Assembly: GCA_001604215.1 (NCBI GenBank)
Contig: LVAX01000100.1
Span: 1 to 64,000, forward strand
Direction: 5' to 3'
Source: Clostridiales bacterium Firm_18
GTDB taxonomy: Bacteria > Bacillota > Clostridia > Monoglobales > Firm-18
Length of the DNA: 64,000 bases
Made by a program: the position numbers and the translations under genes
The notes under the pieces: generated by a model
Told to the model about the DNA's origin: nothing
Database searches by the model: none
What the model saw: the letters and a program-made list of their open reading frames with translations, nothing else
Part shown: positions 38,915-47,240 of the stretch, piece by piece
Layout: every line of letters begins with the position of its first letter
Numbering within the stretch: position 1 is the stretch's first letter

Positions 38915-38943
38915 TATACTATGTAAAAAATTATTTTTGTGTG
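38915..38943 (-). promoter_or_regulatory. Sigma-K-like promoter of spoVFA
   Basis: On the minus strand CACA (38943-38940), a 16-bp spacer and CATAGTATA (38923-38915) match the sigma-K pattern mACm and CATAnnnTA. The -10 lies about 42 bp before the spoVFA start. In Bacillus subtilis spoVF is sigma-K dependent, which agrees. Confidence 0.7.
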
Positions 38944-38967
38944 CTATATTACTTCTCTCAATAACAA

Positions 38968-40332
38968 TTAATTTATTAAGGTTATTGTGACTCTTGTACC
39001 AATATCCTTTCGGCTTAATATTTCTGCCGTGCCGCCATGCCTTTCGATAATCCATTTCGCAATTGACAAGCCAAGCCCCGTGCCGCCTGTTTTGCGTGCT
39101 CTTGAATCGTCAGAACGATAAAATCTGTCAAAAACATAGGGTAAATTCTCGGGAGAAATACCGATTCCGTTATCTTGCACAACAACCTTGACACTGTCGT
39201 CTTCTTTGTATACGGATGCGGAAATTCTTTCACCCGCGGGAGTGTATTTTATACTGTTATCGACAAAAATTCTTACAGCCTGTTTAATAAGCTGGGCATC
39301 ACAAACAATCGTAACGCTGTCCTTTGAAACAAAGCTGAATTGATGCCCGGGATCTATCATTTCCGTTTCCCTGATTATTTCCGATACAAGCGCCGTAAGA
39401 TCAACTTCTTCTAAATTAAGTTTTAATGAATCGTTGTCTCCTCTTGCCAAAAATAAGAGCTGTTCCACCAACTCCTTCATGCTTGCGGCTTCGCTTTTAA
39501 TAGCGTTAATTGATTCCTCAAGCGCCTTTTCATCATTTTTGCCCCATCTGTCCAATAAATTTGCATATCCCTGAATAACGGCAATCGGTGTTCTCAGCTC
39601 ATGAGAGGCATCGGACACAAATCTCATTTGCGAACGATATGATTCGTTAATTCTGTCAAGCATACCGTTTATTGCGCCCGTCAATTCCTTAAGCTCGCTT
39701 TGAGCTGTGCTTACCGACAGTCTTGTGTCAAGCCTGGAAGCATTGATATTTTTTATTTTACCCGTTAAATCGCGAATCTGGTGCGGCGGCTGGAATGCGT
39801 TAATGTTTTTAGCCTTTTCGGCAAGCGTTGCAATCGGCGCAAGCCCGCGTCTTATCGCTCTGAAGCCTCTTTTTACACTTCCTGCAAGGTGTATCAGTTC
39901 AAGCACCGCAAGCGCCATAAGAAGCTTTAAAAACAAGCCGATAATCCCGCCCATATGAAAGTCAAGGCTATGGTATCCGTTGTTATGCGGTATCCATACC
40001 CTGTATCTTAACGTATATACTTTATTCCAAAAGGAGCGATTGCTTTCATCCCCGGTAAATTCCCGAACCGCATATCTTGTCCGCTCGGGGAAAATACCGC
40101 TTAGAAACGACGGTATTTCAAAGCCTTCCGGCTTTGTTTCAATAACAAATTCGTTACCGCTCAGTGCATTTGCCATTTCGGAGATATTGCTCTCAGCGGT
40201 ATAAAATAGGGCACCGATAAAAAAAAGCACAATAACTGCGTTTAGCCATAAAAAGCCCCGCAGCAGCTGTGCAAGATGCCACATATTAAGCCTGAAAACA
40301 ATAGAATTATTGGAATTTCTCGAATCATTCAT
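38968..40332 (-). CDS. Sensor histidine kinase
   Basis: The protein has 454 residues with two membrane segments (about 25-45 and 130-152) enclosing an extracytoplasmic loop, a HAMP-like linker, HisKA with SHELRTPIAVIQGYANL (phospho-acceptor His near 242) and an ATPase domain with DNGIGISPENLPYVFDRF and GGTGLGLSIAK. Its start overlaps the response regulator by 8 bp, so they form a two-component pair. The signal is unknown. Confidence 0.94.
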   Translation of the reverse strand: MNDSRNSNNSIVFRLNMWHLAQLLRGFLWLNAVIVLFFIGALFYTAESNISEMANALSGNEFVIETKPEGFEIPSFLSGIFPERTRYAVREFTGDESNRSFWNKVYTLRYRVWIPHNNGYHSLDFHMGGIIGLFLKLLMALAVLELIHLAGSVKRGFRAIRRGLAPIATLAEKAKNINAFQPPHQIRDLTGKIKNINASRLDTRLSVSTAQSELKELTGAINGMLDRINESYRSQMRFVSDASHELRTPIAVIQGYANLLDRWGKNDEKALEESINAIKSEAASMKELVEQLLFLARGDNDSLKLNLEEVDLTALVSEIIRETEMIDPGHQFSFVSKDSVTIVCDAQLIKQAVRIFVDNSIKYTPAGERISASVYKEDDSVKVVVQDNGIGISPENLPYVFDRFYRSDDSRARKTGGTGLGLSIAKWIIERHGGTAEILSRKDIGTRVTITLIN

Positions 40333-41002
40333 CCTTTATCACATATCCCACTCCCCGCACGGTATGTATAAGCTTGATATTAAAAACCTCGTCTATTTTC
40401 CCCCGCAAATACCGAACATAAACATCGACAGAGTTTGTATCCCCGGCATAATCAAAGCCCCACACTTTATCAAGCAGCGTTTCGCGGGTAAAAACTATAC
40501 CTTTGTTTTCCATTAAAAACCGTAACAAATCAAATTCACGCTTGGTAAGCTCAATCGGTGTATTGTTACAGCTTACGGCATAGCGCTGTGTGTCGATTGT
40601 AACCCCACATGCCGACAATGTTTTTACTGCGGAGGGTTGACTCCTTTTTCGAAGAGCTGTTCTTATTCTTGCTAAAAGCTCTTCTATTTCAAAAGGCTTT
40701 GTCATGTAATCATCCGCACCGCTGTCGAGCCCTGTAACCTTGTCAATGACGGTATCCCGTGCAGTGAGCATAATAACGGGCACCTGGGAGGTTTTGCGTA
40801 TGCGGCGCAAAACCTCCATCCCGTTAATTTCGGGTAACATAATATCAAGTATAACAAGATCAAATGAGCCCCCGAGCGCAAGCTCCAACCCCGTTCTCCC
40901 GTCAAAAGCCTTTTCAACACTGTAGCCTTCGTAAACAAGCTCCATTTCAATAAACCTTGCAAGCTTTTCTTCATCTTCAACCAGCAGAATATGTCCGTTC
41001 AT
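40325..41002 (-). CDS. OmpR-family response regulator
   Basis: The protein has 225 residues. The receiver domain has VEDEEKL (acidic pair), phospho-acceptor Asp in LVILDIMLPE (near 53), T in MLTARD and K in YMTKPFE. A winged-helix DNA-binding domain follows (ELTKREFDLLRFLMENKG ... SVDVYVRYLRGKID). It is coupled to the histidine kinase gene. Target genes are not evident. Confidence 0.95.
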   Translation of the reverse strand: MNGHILLVEDEEKLARFIEMELVYEGYSVEKAFDGRTGLELALGGSFDLVILDIMLPEINGMEVLRRIRKTSQVPVIMLTARDTVIDKVTGLDSGADDYMTKPFEIEELLARIRTALRKRSQPSAVKTLSACGVTIDTQRYAVSCNNTPIELTKREFDLLRFLMENKGIVFTRETLLDKVWGFDYAGDTNSVDVYVRYLRGKIDEVFNIKLIHTVRGVGYVIKDE

Positions 41003-41020
41003 GCAAACCTCCGCTATCGA

Positions 41021-41560
41021 TTATTTATCTTCGTTTATTTCTTTTTTTAAGTTTTCTGCAGCATTGGCGGCGGAGTCCATCATCTTATTGACGCATGTCC
41101 CTTCAAAGTCGCTTCCCCTGAACATATAACGGCAGCCAAAAAACAATCCGATTATAATCAAAGGAACAACTACCCAAAACGCAAAGAGAAGCAGCAAAAC
41201 CAATACCGTTACCGGAAGCGAAATTAATGTCTGATTATTTTTCGTTACTTCAAAGGTGTTTTTATTTCCCTTTGCAATGATTCTTCCAAGCCATTTAAAA
41301 AACCGTCCCATCAAGCCCGAAAATGTTTCGCCCGCTCGGTAATAATCCTCACTTTGGGATTTTTGCTCCGGTTCCTGTGGCATCTGGTTTACCGTGCTGT
41401 ATGTGCCGTTATTCTCTGGGGGCTCAATTTTACCCATGCGTTCCAGATAAATCATTGCGTCGAGCAAATCCCCGCCGGAAGCATCCAAAGCCGTTTTCGC
41501 ATCATCATACGATACGTTTGCCTTTTCCCTTAATCTTTCAACCTGTTCAATTGTAGCCAT
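41021..41560 (-). CDS. DUF4342 protein with UBA-like N-terminus and membrane segment
   Basis: The product has 179 residues. The N-terminal 45 residues (VERLREKANVSYDDAKTALDASGGDLLDAMIYLE) form the UBA-like helical fold of DUF4342. A Gln/Glu-rich linker and a strong membrane segment (about 112-140) follow. It is the gene before the two-component pair on the same strand, 18 bp away, and may be cotranscribed. Function is unknown. Confidence 0.85.
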   Translation of the reverse strand: MATIEQVERLREKANVSYDDAKTALDASGGDLLDAMIYLERMGKIEPPENNGTYSTVNQMPQEPEQKSQSEDYYRAGETFSGLMGRFFKWLGRIIAKGNKNTFEVTKNNQTLISLPVTVLVLLLLFAFWVVVPLIIIGLFFGCRYMFRGSDFEGTCVNKMMDSAANAAENLKKEINEDK

Positions 41561-41732
41561 ATTTTACAACCTCCTATTTTATTGAGCCAATAACGGCCCA
41601 TCGTTATGGCTTTATTGTAACAGTCATTTATTTGAATACAATTTAAATAAGATTAAAAATCCATTAAAATTATATTATCATATATTTTAATATAATTCAA
41701 TTTAATATTTATATTATAGTATATTAATTCAT

Positions 41733-41761
41733 AAAAAAATGGAACGGCAGACTGCCGTCCC
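41733..41761 (-). terminator. Rho-independent terminator after the zinc-ribbon gene
   Basis: On the minus strand GGGACGGCAG TC TGCCGTTCC (41761-41741) forms a 9-bp stem followed by ATTTTTTT. Confidence 0.85.
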
Positions 41762-41808
41762 TTAAATTGCTTATGTACGGGGAATTTTTTATACTGCCAG
41801 GGTTTTGG

Positions 41809-42057
41809 TCATTTCGTGAAGTTAATTATCAGCAACACGGCACAAACTATCAAAAAGCATACAACCAAAACAATGCCGAATTTGTTCGTTTTTGCACTTT
41901 TTTTACCGCCGGCCTCTCTTTTTTCCACGCCAAGATTGCTTTCCCCCGAGTCTGCCGCTGCATTGTCCTTCCCAAGGAGTGTTGTTCCGCAGTTTATGCA
42001 TATAACAGCAGCTTCCGAGTTGTCTTCCCTGCATTTCGGACAAGTTTTCACAGCCAT
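41809..42057 (-). CDS. Small zinc-ribbon membrane protein
   Basis: The product has 82 residues. An N-terminal zinc ribbon (CPKCREDNSEAAVICINCG, two CxxC pairs) is followed by a charged linker and one C-terminal membrane segment (FGIVLVVCFLIVCAVLLII). Function is unknown. It is followed by its own terminator. Confidence 0.82.
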   Translation of the reverse strand: MAVKTCPKCREDNSEAAVICINCGTTLLGKDNAAADSGESNLGVEKREAGGKKSAKTNKFGIVLVVCFLIVCAVLLIINFTK

Positions 42058-42182
42058 AATATAACCTCCCGATTATATGAATTTTATATTTTGCTGATTC
42101 AAATAATGTGTCCGTACTTAAACTTATATAACCATTATAAGACAACTTCAACCCTTTGTCAATAATAACCATAAATATTTAT

Positions 42183-43544
42183 TTATTGGTTTAACCCGTA
42201 TTTTTTCACCAGCTCGCTCCTGCGCCTTAGCGCATAACGACTGCCTGCAACGACAGATACTATGACCATGGAATCAAACATTATATTAAAGGTAAACAGC
42301 GATCTGCCGATTTCGAATTGTCCGCTTAAAATGAATGGTGCTACAAGGCTTACTAAAGCGGCAATCCCTATTTCAATTGCAAGCATATTAATAATATATT
42401 TCTCCCGCCTTATAAAATGAATGTATATAAGTATCCCAAAATAAATCAGAAAAAACACTGATGTAAAAATAGCGGTGTTGGGCACAAACTTTGCCTTAAA
42501 GCTGCTGTAAAGGCTGAAAAAGCGGGAAACCTGACCCGGCTTTCCGCTGCCTGACGTATAATTGCCCAAATATAAGGGCCGGGGATTAAAAGCATTTTTA
42601 ACTGCCGAATTAAGCTCTCGCGCAAAAGCGCGGGGATGGCGCATATAAAACATGATTATTTTTTTATAATTGATTTTATCAAAAAATTCTTCTTTAAGAT
42701 TATACTCATTATATACATCATCATTATAAAACCTTTCCGTTAAAATGTCAAGAGATGGGTCAAGACCCAATATTTCAACGCTCTCATGGCGAGCTGTGCC
42801 GAAAAAAACGGCGTTGTAAATATTTTTTTCATAATCAACCGGCTTATAATTTGCCGCAAATGACGCGGAAAGCACGATAACGCATACACCAAGCAAAAAG
42901 CATGAGATTTTATTTGCCGCCTCCTTGCAAATTGCTGCAAGGGAAAAAAACATAAATCCGATAACAATTGCACAAGCAGCCTGAACTGTCCCGCAAAAAG
43001 CAAACGCCAGCGCAAACAATGCCGCCGGAAGCGATAAATATAACGGAGCGTTTTTCTTACGATAACAAATCAATATCAATGAAACACAAATTAAAAAAGT
43101 GGTAATAATTGCTCCTTCTGCATAAAGCGTATTAAAATAAGCGGTATAACTTATATCGGCAAAAATCAAAACGCACAAAGCGGCGGCAAGACAGCTTATG
43201 CGATCATCCCTTATTGCGCTTTTCACCGCAAGAAAAATACCGAGTAAAAGCAATATACAGTAAACAACAGCCAAAGACCGCACGTTAAAGATTTCGGACG
43301 AAAACATCAGCAAAGCAGCCGCAATTGCCGATTGCGTATTGCCAATAAGCGGTTTTGTAAAAATTGTATACTGGGTATGGAAGAATTTATCCGACGGCTG
43401 TTCTTTATACAAAAGACCCAGGCTTTCAACCGTTTTATAAAGCCCCCCTCCGTCGGCAACTCCGACAGGTAAATACACTATATAAGCCAGCACAATAAGT
43501 GTCAAGGCAACCGCAGCAATTTGCAAATATGATTGTTTTCTCAC
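42183..43544 (-). CDS. Polytopic membrane protein, glycosyltransferase-39-like
   Basis: The protein has 453 residues with about ten membrane segments. The first external loop (VADGGGLYKTVESLGLLYKE) and the alternating hydrophobic architecture resemble membrane glycosyltransferases or related wall-sugar proteins, but no catalytic acidic motif is certain. A large loop (about 235-330) carries EILGLDPSLDILTERFYND. It stands alone; its upstream region holds the 55-bp repeat that was duplicated by the adjacent insertion cassette. Confidence 0.65.
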   Translation of the reverse strand: MRKQSYLQIAAVALTLIVLAYIVYLPVGVADGGGLYKTVESLGLLYKEQPSDKFFHTQYTIFTKPLIGNTQSAIAAALLMFSSEIFNVRSLAVVYCILLLLGIFLAVKSAIRDDRISCLAAALCVLIFADISYTAYFNTLYAEGAIITTFLICVSLILICYRKKNAPLYLSLPAALFALAFAFCGTVQAACAIVIGFMFFSLAAICKEAANKISCFLLGVCVIVLSASFAANYKPVDYEKNIYNAVFFGTARHESVEILGLDPSLDILTERFYNDDVYNEYNLKEEFFDKINYKKIIMFYMRHPRAFARELNSAVKNAFNPRPLYLGNYTSGSGKPGQVSRFFSLYSSFKAKFVPNTAIFTSVFFLIYFGILIYIHFIRREKYIINMLAIEIGIAALVSLVAPFILSGQFEIGRSLFTFNIMFDSMVIVSVVAGSRYALRRRSELVKKYGLNQ

Positions 43545-43580
43545 GAATGCTTCATCCTTTCGGGATTTAATTAATGTAAA

Positions 43581-43635
43581 TTATAGCATATTAAGAAATA
43601 TTTTTCAATTATCTATTGTATATATTCGTTTTATT
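43581..43635. repeat. Target-site duplication, left copy (55 bp)
   Basis: This stretch (TTATAGCATATTAAG ... CGTTTTATT) is repeated at 47153-47207 with one mismatch in 55 bases, immediately outside the terminal inverted repeats. Confidence 0.9.
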
Positions 43636-43651
43636 CCCGAGTTTGCCACTT

Positions 43652-43860
43652 AACTTTAAAGACTGCTCTGTCTAAAAACATAGACGATATGGGTTATTCC
43701 AGATTTATACTTGTCGCAGATCGCGGTATATGTAATTGCCCTAACATCTTCCACTCTTAGATAACGGCAATGGATACATCATGGCAAAAAGCCTTCTAAA
43801 AAGCACCGCAAAGGAAAGAGAGTGGGCGTATTCCAACGATGATTTTATTGTAGAGAGCCA
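43652..43860 (+). pseudogene. Transposase fragment, left end
   Basis: The plus strand reads LTLKTALSKNIDDMGYSRF then ILVADRGICN (DDE region), is frameshifted near 43760, and continues as MAKSLLKSTAKEREWAYSND DFIVES (43781-43858). The terminal repeat is joined directly to mid-transposase sequence at CCACTT, which also precedes the homologous segment at 46921, so an internal deletion at this short homology is likely. Confidence 0.8.
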
Positions 43861-43868
43861 TGTTCATG

Positions 43869-43922
43869 AAAACAGCATAACCATCCAAGGGGCTGCACAC
43901 CCTTGTTTTGTTATGCTGTTTT
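43869..43922. repeat. Inverted repeat inside the cassette
   Basis: AAAACAGCATAAC (43869-43881) and GTTATGCTGTTTT (43910-43922) are perfect 13-bp arms with a further CAAGGG/CCCTTG stem inside. It interrupts the transposase remnant. Confidence 0.6.
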
Positions 43923-43980
43923 TGTTGCCCAAAATTATGTCAACCTTTTTCTTGTTTTTCGAAATTTCCTATAAGTTCAA

Positions 43981-44016
43981 AAAAATCTCTCCCCCCGGCG
44001 GGGAGAGAGATTTTTA
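43981..44016 (-). terminator. Terminator of the SLH-MACPF gene
   Basis: On the minus strand ATCTCTCTCCCCG and CGGGGGGAGAGAT pair, followed by TTTTTT, about 45 bp after the gene's stop codon. Confidence 0.8.
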
Positions 44017-44058
44017 TCAGTTTTTCACGCTTCGCTCCTACCGCTCGGGGTAAGAAAA

Positions 44059-46599
44059 TCAATCAAATGTGAATTGCAGATAGATATTCCTGTGCCAAAC
44101 ATTGTTCGGAACGTTCTCGGCGCAGTCCTGCGGGTCGGATTTGCCGGATTTCATGTGAGTTCCGTAGTCAATTACGGAGAAATAATTACCGTAATCCGCC
44201 GAAGGATTATTCGGGTCTAACGACGGATAGTAGCGGATTATCTGGTCATAACCGTAATGCTTTACTCTAAGGTTGGTAATAGGTCTTTGGTTTTTGCTTG
44301 TCACATAGTAAAGCTTCAGCTTATCCCCGACGTTTAAACCGCTGATATATGCGCTAAGGCTCGGGTCGGAGCCGGGTTCGCCGTCTCCCCAAAGCCGCGC
44401 GGTCGGGTCATTGCCCCAATACTTCTTAAATATTTCTTTGGCGTTTTCGCCCTGGGTTTCATTTACGAGGAAAACTGCCACAACCGGCGGCCTTGAATTC
44501 AAATCGCTCGGACCCTTTCGCACATAGACTTGCTGCTGGATTTCCGTATTACCGAAATTATGGGGTGATATATTCGCAACCAACTCCCATTTTTCATTTG
44601 TTTGCGGGTCGATTATGATTTTTTCGTCCATACCGGCCAGGGTTGTGCCGACGGGCTGCGGGTGCAGACGGATACCGTTGATGCAGGTTACAACGGCGGG
44701 CGGAATATATTGATTCTCGGTCGCGTACTGTTCATATGCCAGTTTAAGCTGGCTTCTTCTAATCGGTGACGTAGCCAGATTATAAATCGGTATTAACGGC
44801 CGGTCCGTTCCGAAATCCACCATCTCCGGTTTGGTTTGCGCCAGGTTAAACCATGCTTTGTAGTCGTCGGGGTTAAGCGTATTTGAGCCCTGATAAGCCG
44901 GATACCCCTTAATGACTATTTCAGTGTTTTCCTCAAAGGATGCCGAGGTTGTAGTCTGACTGGTTTCTTGCCTGATGTTCGCCGACGCGAAAGCCGCGTT
45001 GAACGAGGCTTTAACCTCCGACTCGAAATTGTTGGTTTGGCTGTTATAAACGCTGTTGGATGTGGCGTTATAGTCCAAACGGCCGCCCATTTTAACCGAC
45101 CTGATTACATGTGTGCCGTATAACTCGAATATCTCCCTGGGCGAAACATCGGGATTATTTATATCTTCTTTGAACCCGGCGTCCATATAATCGGAGGGGT
45201 TCATATGCCTGTCGTCGATTTCAATTTTATACTGGGATAAATCGCATACAAGAGTGGCAAATCTTCTGTCGGTTTCGGTTAATGAGGAATTACTGAAATT
45301 GACATTGACACTGCCCTTGAAGTAGAGATAGCCCCCGCTGACGCCGACCTTCGTCGCCATTTCGGTGGAATATGACTTAGCGCTTCTGCCTTCCACAAAA
45401 CGGGTTTCGGTGCCGCTTCCGTCAGTTTTAAAGAGTCTTTTGTCTGCCATCAGCTTGAAGACACTCAGGACAGGAAACTTAAGACTGTAAGGATCCGCGA
45501 ATTTCCCGGTAATAACGTTATATCCGCGCCCTAAGCAGTCTATTCCGACAACATTGTCACTCTCTTTAATATACGTATGCGAGGGAACAAATTCACCGTA
45601 ATCATTGTTGCCGTACTGTCTATCCCAGTACTCTTCAATTTCTTCCGGCGTCATTTTATGTAGGCTGTCGGACATACCTAACCTCTTGCCGCTTCCCGGC
45701 TGAAGAGTCAAGCTGTCCTCCGTTTGAAGCGGCGAATCGTCCTTAGGCTGGATAGTTATACCCGAACCTTGCATAGTGATGCCCGAAGTTAAACCGCTTA
45801 ATAGATTAGAATACGATAATGAGCCCGAGTCGTTGGCTGGAACAAACGGTATTATTTTTTTAATCTGCGCGAAATTAGCCGGGTCCTGACTCGCGACCTG
45901 CAGTTGATAGTACTTGTCAATGCTTTCCTCTATCGGAGTTGCCGGAGCTTGCGACAGCTCCGAATACTTATTAAATGTACGATTGAGCAATACTATCGCC
46001 TGCTCGCGGGTGGTATTGTTAAGAGGCGAAATGGTGGTTGCGCTCGTACCCTTCATTATATCGTTCTTATAGGCAAACTTCATTTCGTTGATTGCCCATG
46101 ACGCAATGCTTGACGCGTCGGTAAACGGAAAATCTCCGTTGGTATTTGTGTCTATATCCGGCTTGAACGCAAATAAAGCCCTGTATATCATAACACAGAT
46201 TTCCTGACGGGTGATGTTGTTTGCCGGAGAAAACGTGGTTGCGGACGTTCCGTTGACAATTCCGATGTAATATGCCTTTAAAATCTCCGCGTTACTTGTG
46301 TCGGTAAACGGGTTTTCTCCCACGGTCGGCGCCGCTCCGCTTAATTTTTCATACATTTTTACCGCAATAACGCAGAATTCCTCACGGGTGATGGGCTTGG
46401 TGAAATTATTCTCTATCTGCCCGTAAGTAAGCCCGTTTTCAGATGCTTCCCTAAGTTCCGGCTCGGCCCAGCTGCTTTGGGTGCCGTCAAAACTAAGTGA
46501 AGCGATTGAAACGGGCGCGACGTTTAATAGCATCGCAAGAAATAAAGCCGTACAGATTGCGCTTTTAATCCTTTTTTTCATAATTACCCTGCCTTTCAT
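44059..46599 (-). CDS. Secreted S-layer-homology / MACPF (perforin-like) protein
   Basis: The protein has 846 residues; ATG 46599 follows SD GGTGGAG, and ATG 46581 is an alternative that gives a cleaner signal peptide (MKKRIKSAICTALFLAM). Three S-layer homology repeats (about 40-215, with ITREEFCVIAVKMYEKL, ITRQEICVMIYRAL, TTREQAIVLLNRTF) should tether it to the cell wall. A MACPF domain occupies about 340-630 with the signature YGTHVIRSVKMGG (494-506), conforming to the Y-G-T-H-x6-GG pattern. A beta-rich C-terminal region (about 640-846) may bind a target. MACPF proteins insert into membranes as pores, so this could act against other cells or hosts. It is the sole intact gene of the insertion cassette. 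Confidence 0.88.
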   Translation of the reverse strand: MKGRVIMKKRIKSAICTALFLAMLLNVAPVSIASLSFDGTQSSWAEPELREASENGLTYGQIENNFTKPITREEFCVIAVKMYEKLSGAAPTVGENPFTDTSNAEILKAYYIGIVNGTSATTFSPANNITRQEICVMIYRALFAFKPDIDTNTNGDFPFTDASSIASWAINEMKFAYKNDIMKGTSATTISPLNNTTREQAIVLLNRTFNKYSELSQAPATPIEESIDKYYQLQVASQDPANFAQIKKIIPFVPANDSGSLSYSNLLSGLTSGITMQGSGITIQPKDDSPLQTEDSLTLQPGSGKRLGMSDSLHKMTPEEIEEYWDRQYGNNDYGEFVPSHTYIKESDNVVGIDCLGRGYNVITGKFADPYSLKFPVLSVFKLMADKRLFKTDGSGTETRFVEGRSAKSYSTEMATKVGVSGGYLYFKGSVNVNFSNSSLTETDRRFATLVCDLSQYKIEIDDRHMNPSDYMDAGFKEDINNPDVSPREIFELYGTHVIRSVKMGGRLDYNATSNSVYNSQTNNFESEVKASFNAAFASANIRQETSQTTTSASFEENTEIVIKGYPAYQGSNTLNPDDYKAWFNLAQTKPEMVDFGTDRPLIPIYNLATSPIRRSQLKLAYEQYATENQYIPPAVVTCINGIRLHPQPVGTTLAGMDEKIIIDPQTNEKWELVANISPHNFGNTEIQQQVYVRKGPSDLNSRPPVVAVFLVNETQGENAKEIFKKYWGNDPTARLWGDGEPGSDPSLSAYISGLNVGDKLKLYYVTSKNQRPITNLRVKHYGYDQIIRYYPSLDPNNPSADYGNYFSVIDYGTHMKSGKSDPQDCAENVPNNVWHRNIYLQFTFD

Positions 46600-46880
46600 T
46601 TTCTAAACTCCACCTTGACTTCAACCATTAATTGGTTATCTTAAATTATATAATAAATATATCATTTGTCAAGTGAATTTTTAATTTTTTGAGTTCTCCA
46701 TTTTTTTCAACACCAACCGAAGCCAACATCAGTAAACATCGAATGTTGCATAGGTTTCGGCTTCTTCGTGAGCATATCCGCTATGCCCTGCTTACATCTC
46801 GAAAGCACGGCAAACAAGCCATCGGCTATGGCATAGAACATAGACTTATTTACCCCGTGAATTCGTTTAGTATGAAATAG

Positions 46881-47063
46881 AGAATCCCGATTGCTGTGGA
46901 AAGTTTTCCCGGAAACACCCTCGACCACTTAACTTTAAAGTCTGCTCTGTCTAAAAACATAGACGATATGGGTTATTCCAGATTTATACTTATCGCAGAT
47001 CGCGATATATGTAATTACCCTAACATCCTCCACTCCTTACAGAATCGTAAAATCGGGGGTTGT
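46881..47063 (+). pseudogene. Transposase fragment, right end
   Basis: After a stop at 46878-46880 the plus strand reads RIPIAVESFPGNTLDHLTLK SALSKNIDDMGYSRFILIADR DICNYPNILHSLQN, matching the PGNT...ADRG core of IS1634-like transposases, with the ADRG glycine changed to Asp. It then runs into unrelated sequence. Segment 46922-47040 is a near copy of 43649-43765. The 46600-46880 interval upstream has no recognisable transposase frame and no other gene. Confidence 0.8.
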
Positions 47064-47152
47064 TCCGAGTGCCGCGCAAAAAGAGGTTAGCTGGACAATG
47101 GGACTAAGCGGTGAGCGAATTGTGCGGGCTTTAAACAAGTGGCAAACTCGGG

Positions 47153-47207
47153 TTATAGCATATTAAGAAATATTTTTCAATTATCTATTGTATATATGCG
47201 TTTTATT
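47153..47207. repeat. Target-site duplication, right copy (55 bp)
   Basis: It matches 43581-43635 at 54 of 55 positions; the copy reads ATATATGCG where the left copy has ATATATTCG. It directly abuts the right terminal inverted repeat. Confidence 0.9.
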
Positions 47208-47240
47208 TGATAAAATATTTACGAAACGGAGTGAGCATAC

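Larger units (their letters stand above)
43636..47152. mobile_element. Insertion cassette derived from an IS1634-like element, carrying an SLH-MACPF gene
   Basis: Perfect 16-bp terminal inverted repeats, CCCGAGTTTGCCACTT (43636-43651) and its reverse complement (47137-47152), bound 3517 bp and are flanked by a 55-bp direct duplication. Transposase remnants at both ends read like an IS1634/IS4-type DDE enzyme, and unusually long target duplications are known for IS1634. No intact transposase remains; the only intact gene is the SLH-MACPF gene on the opposite strand. The layout fits a mobile insertion cassette, which would need a transposase supplied elsewhere. Confidence 0.8.

Noticed and set aside
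43781..44053. 90-residue plus-strand ORF starting MAKSLLKSTAKE
   Set aside because: Its first part is a frameshifted transposase fragment and the rest runs through a hairpin and the SLH-MACPF terminator.
46689..46928. Short ORFs on both strands next to the SLH-MACPF start
   Set aside because: No SD, no family match, and they lie in cassette debris.
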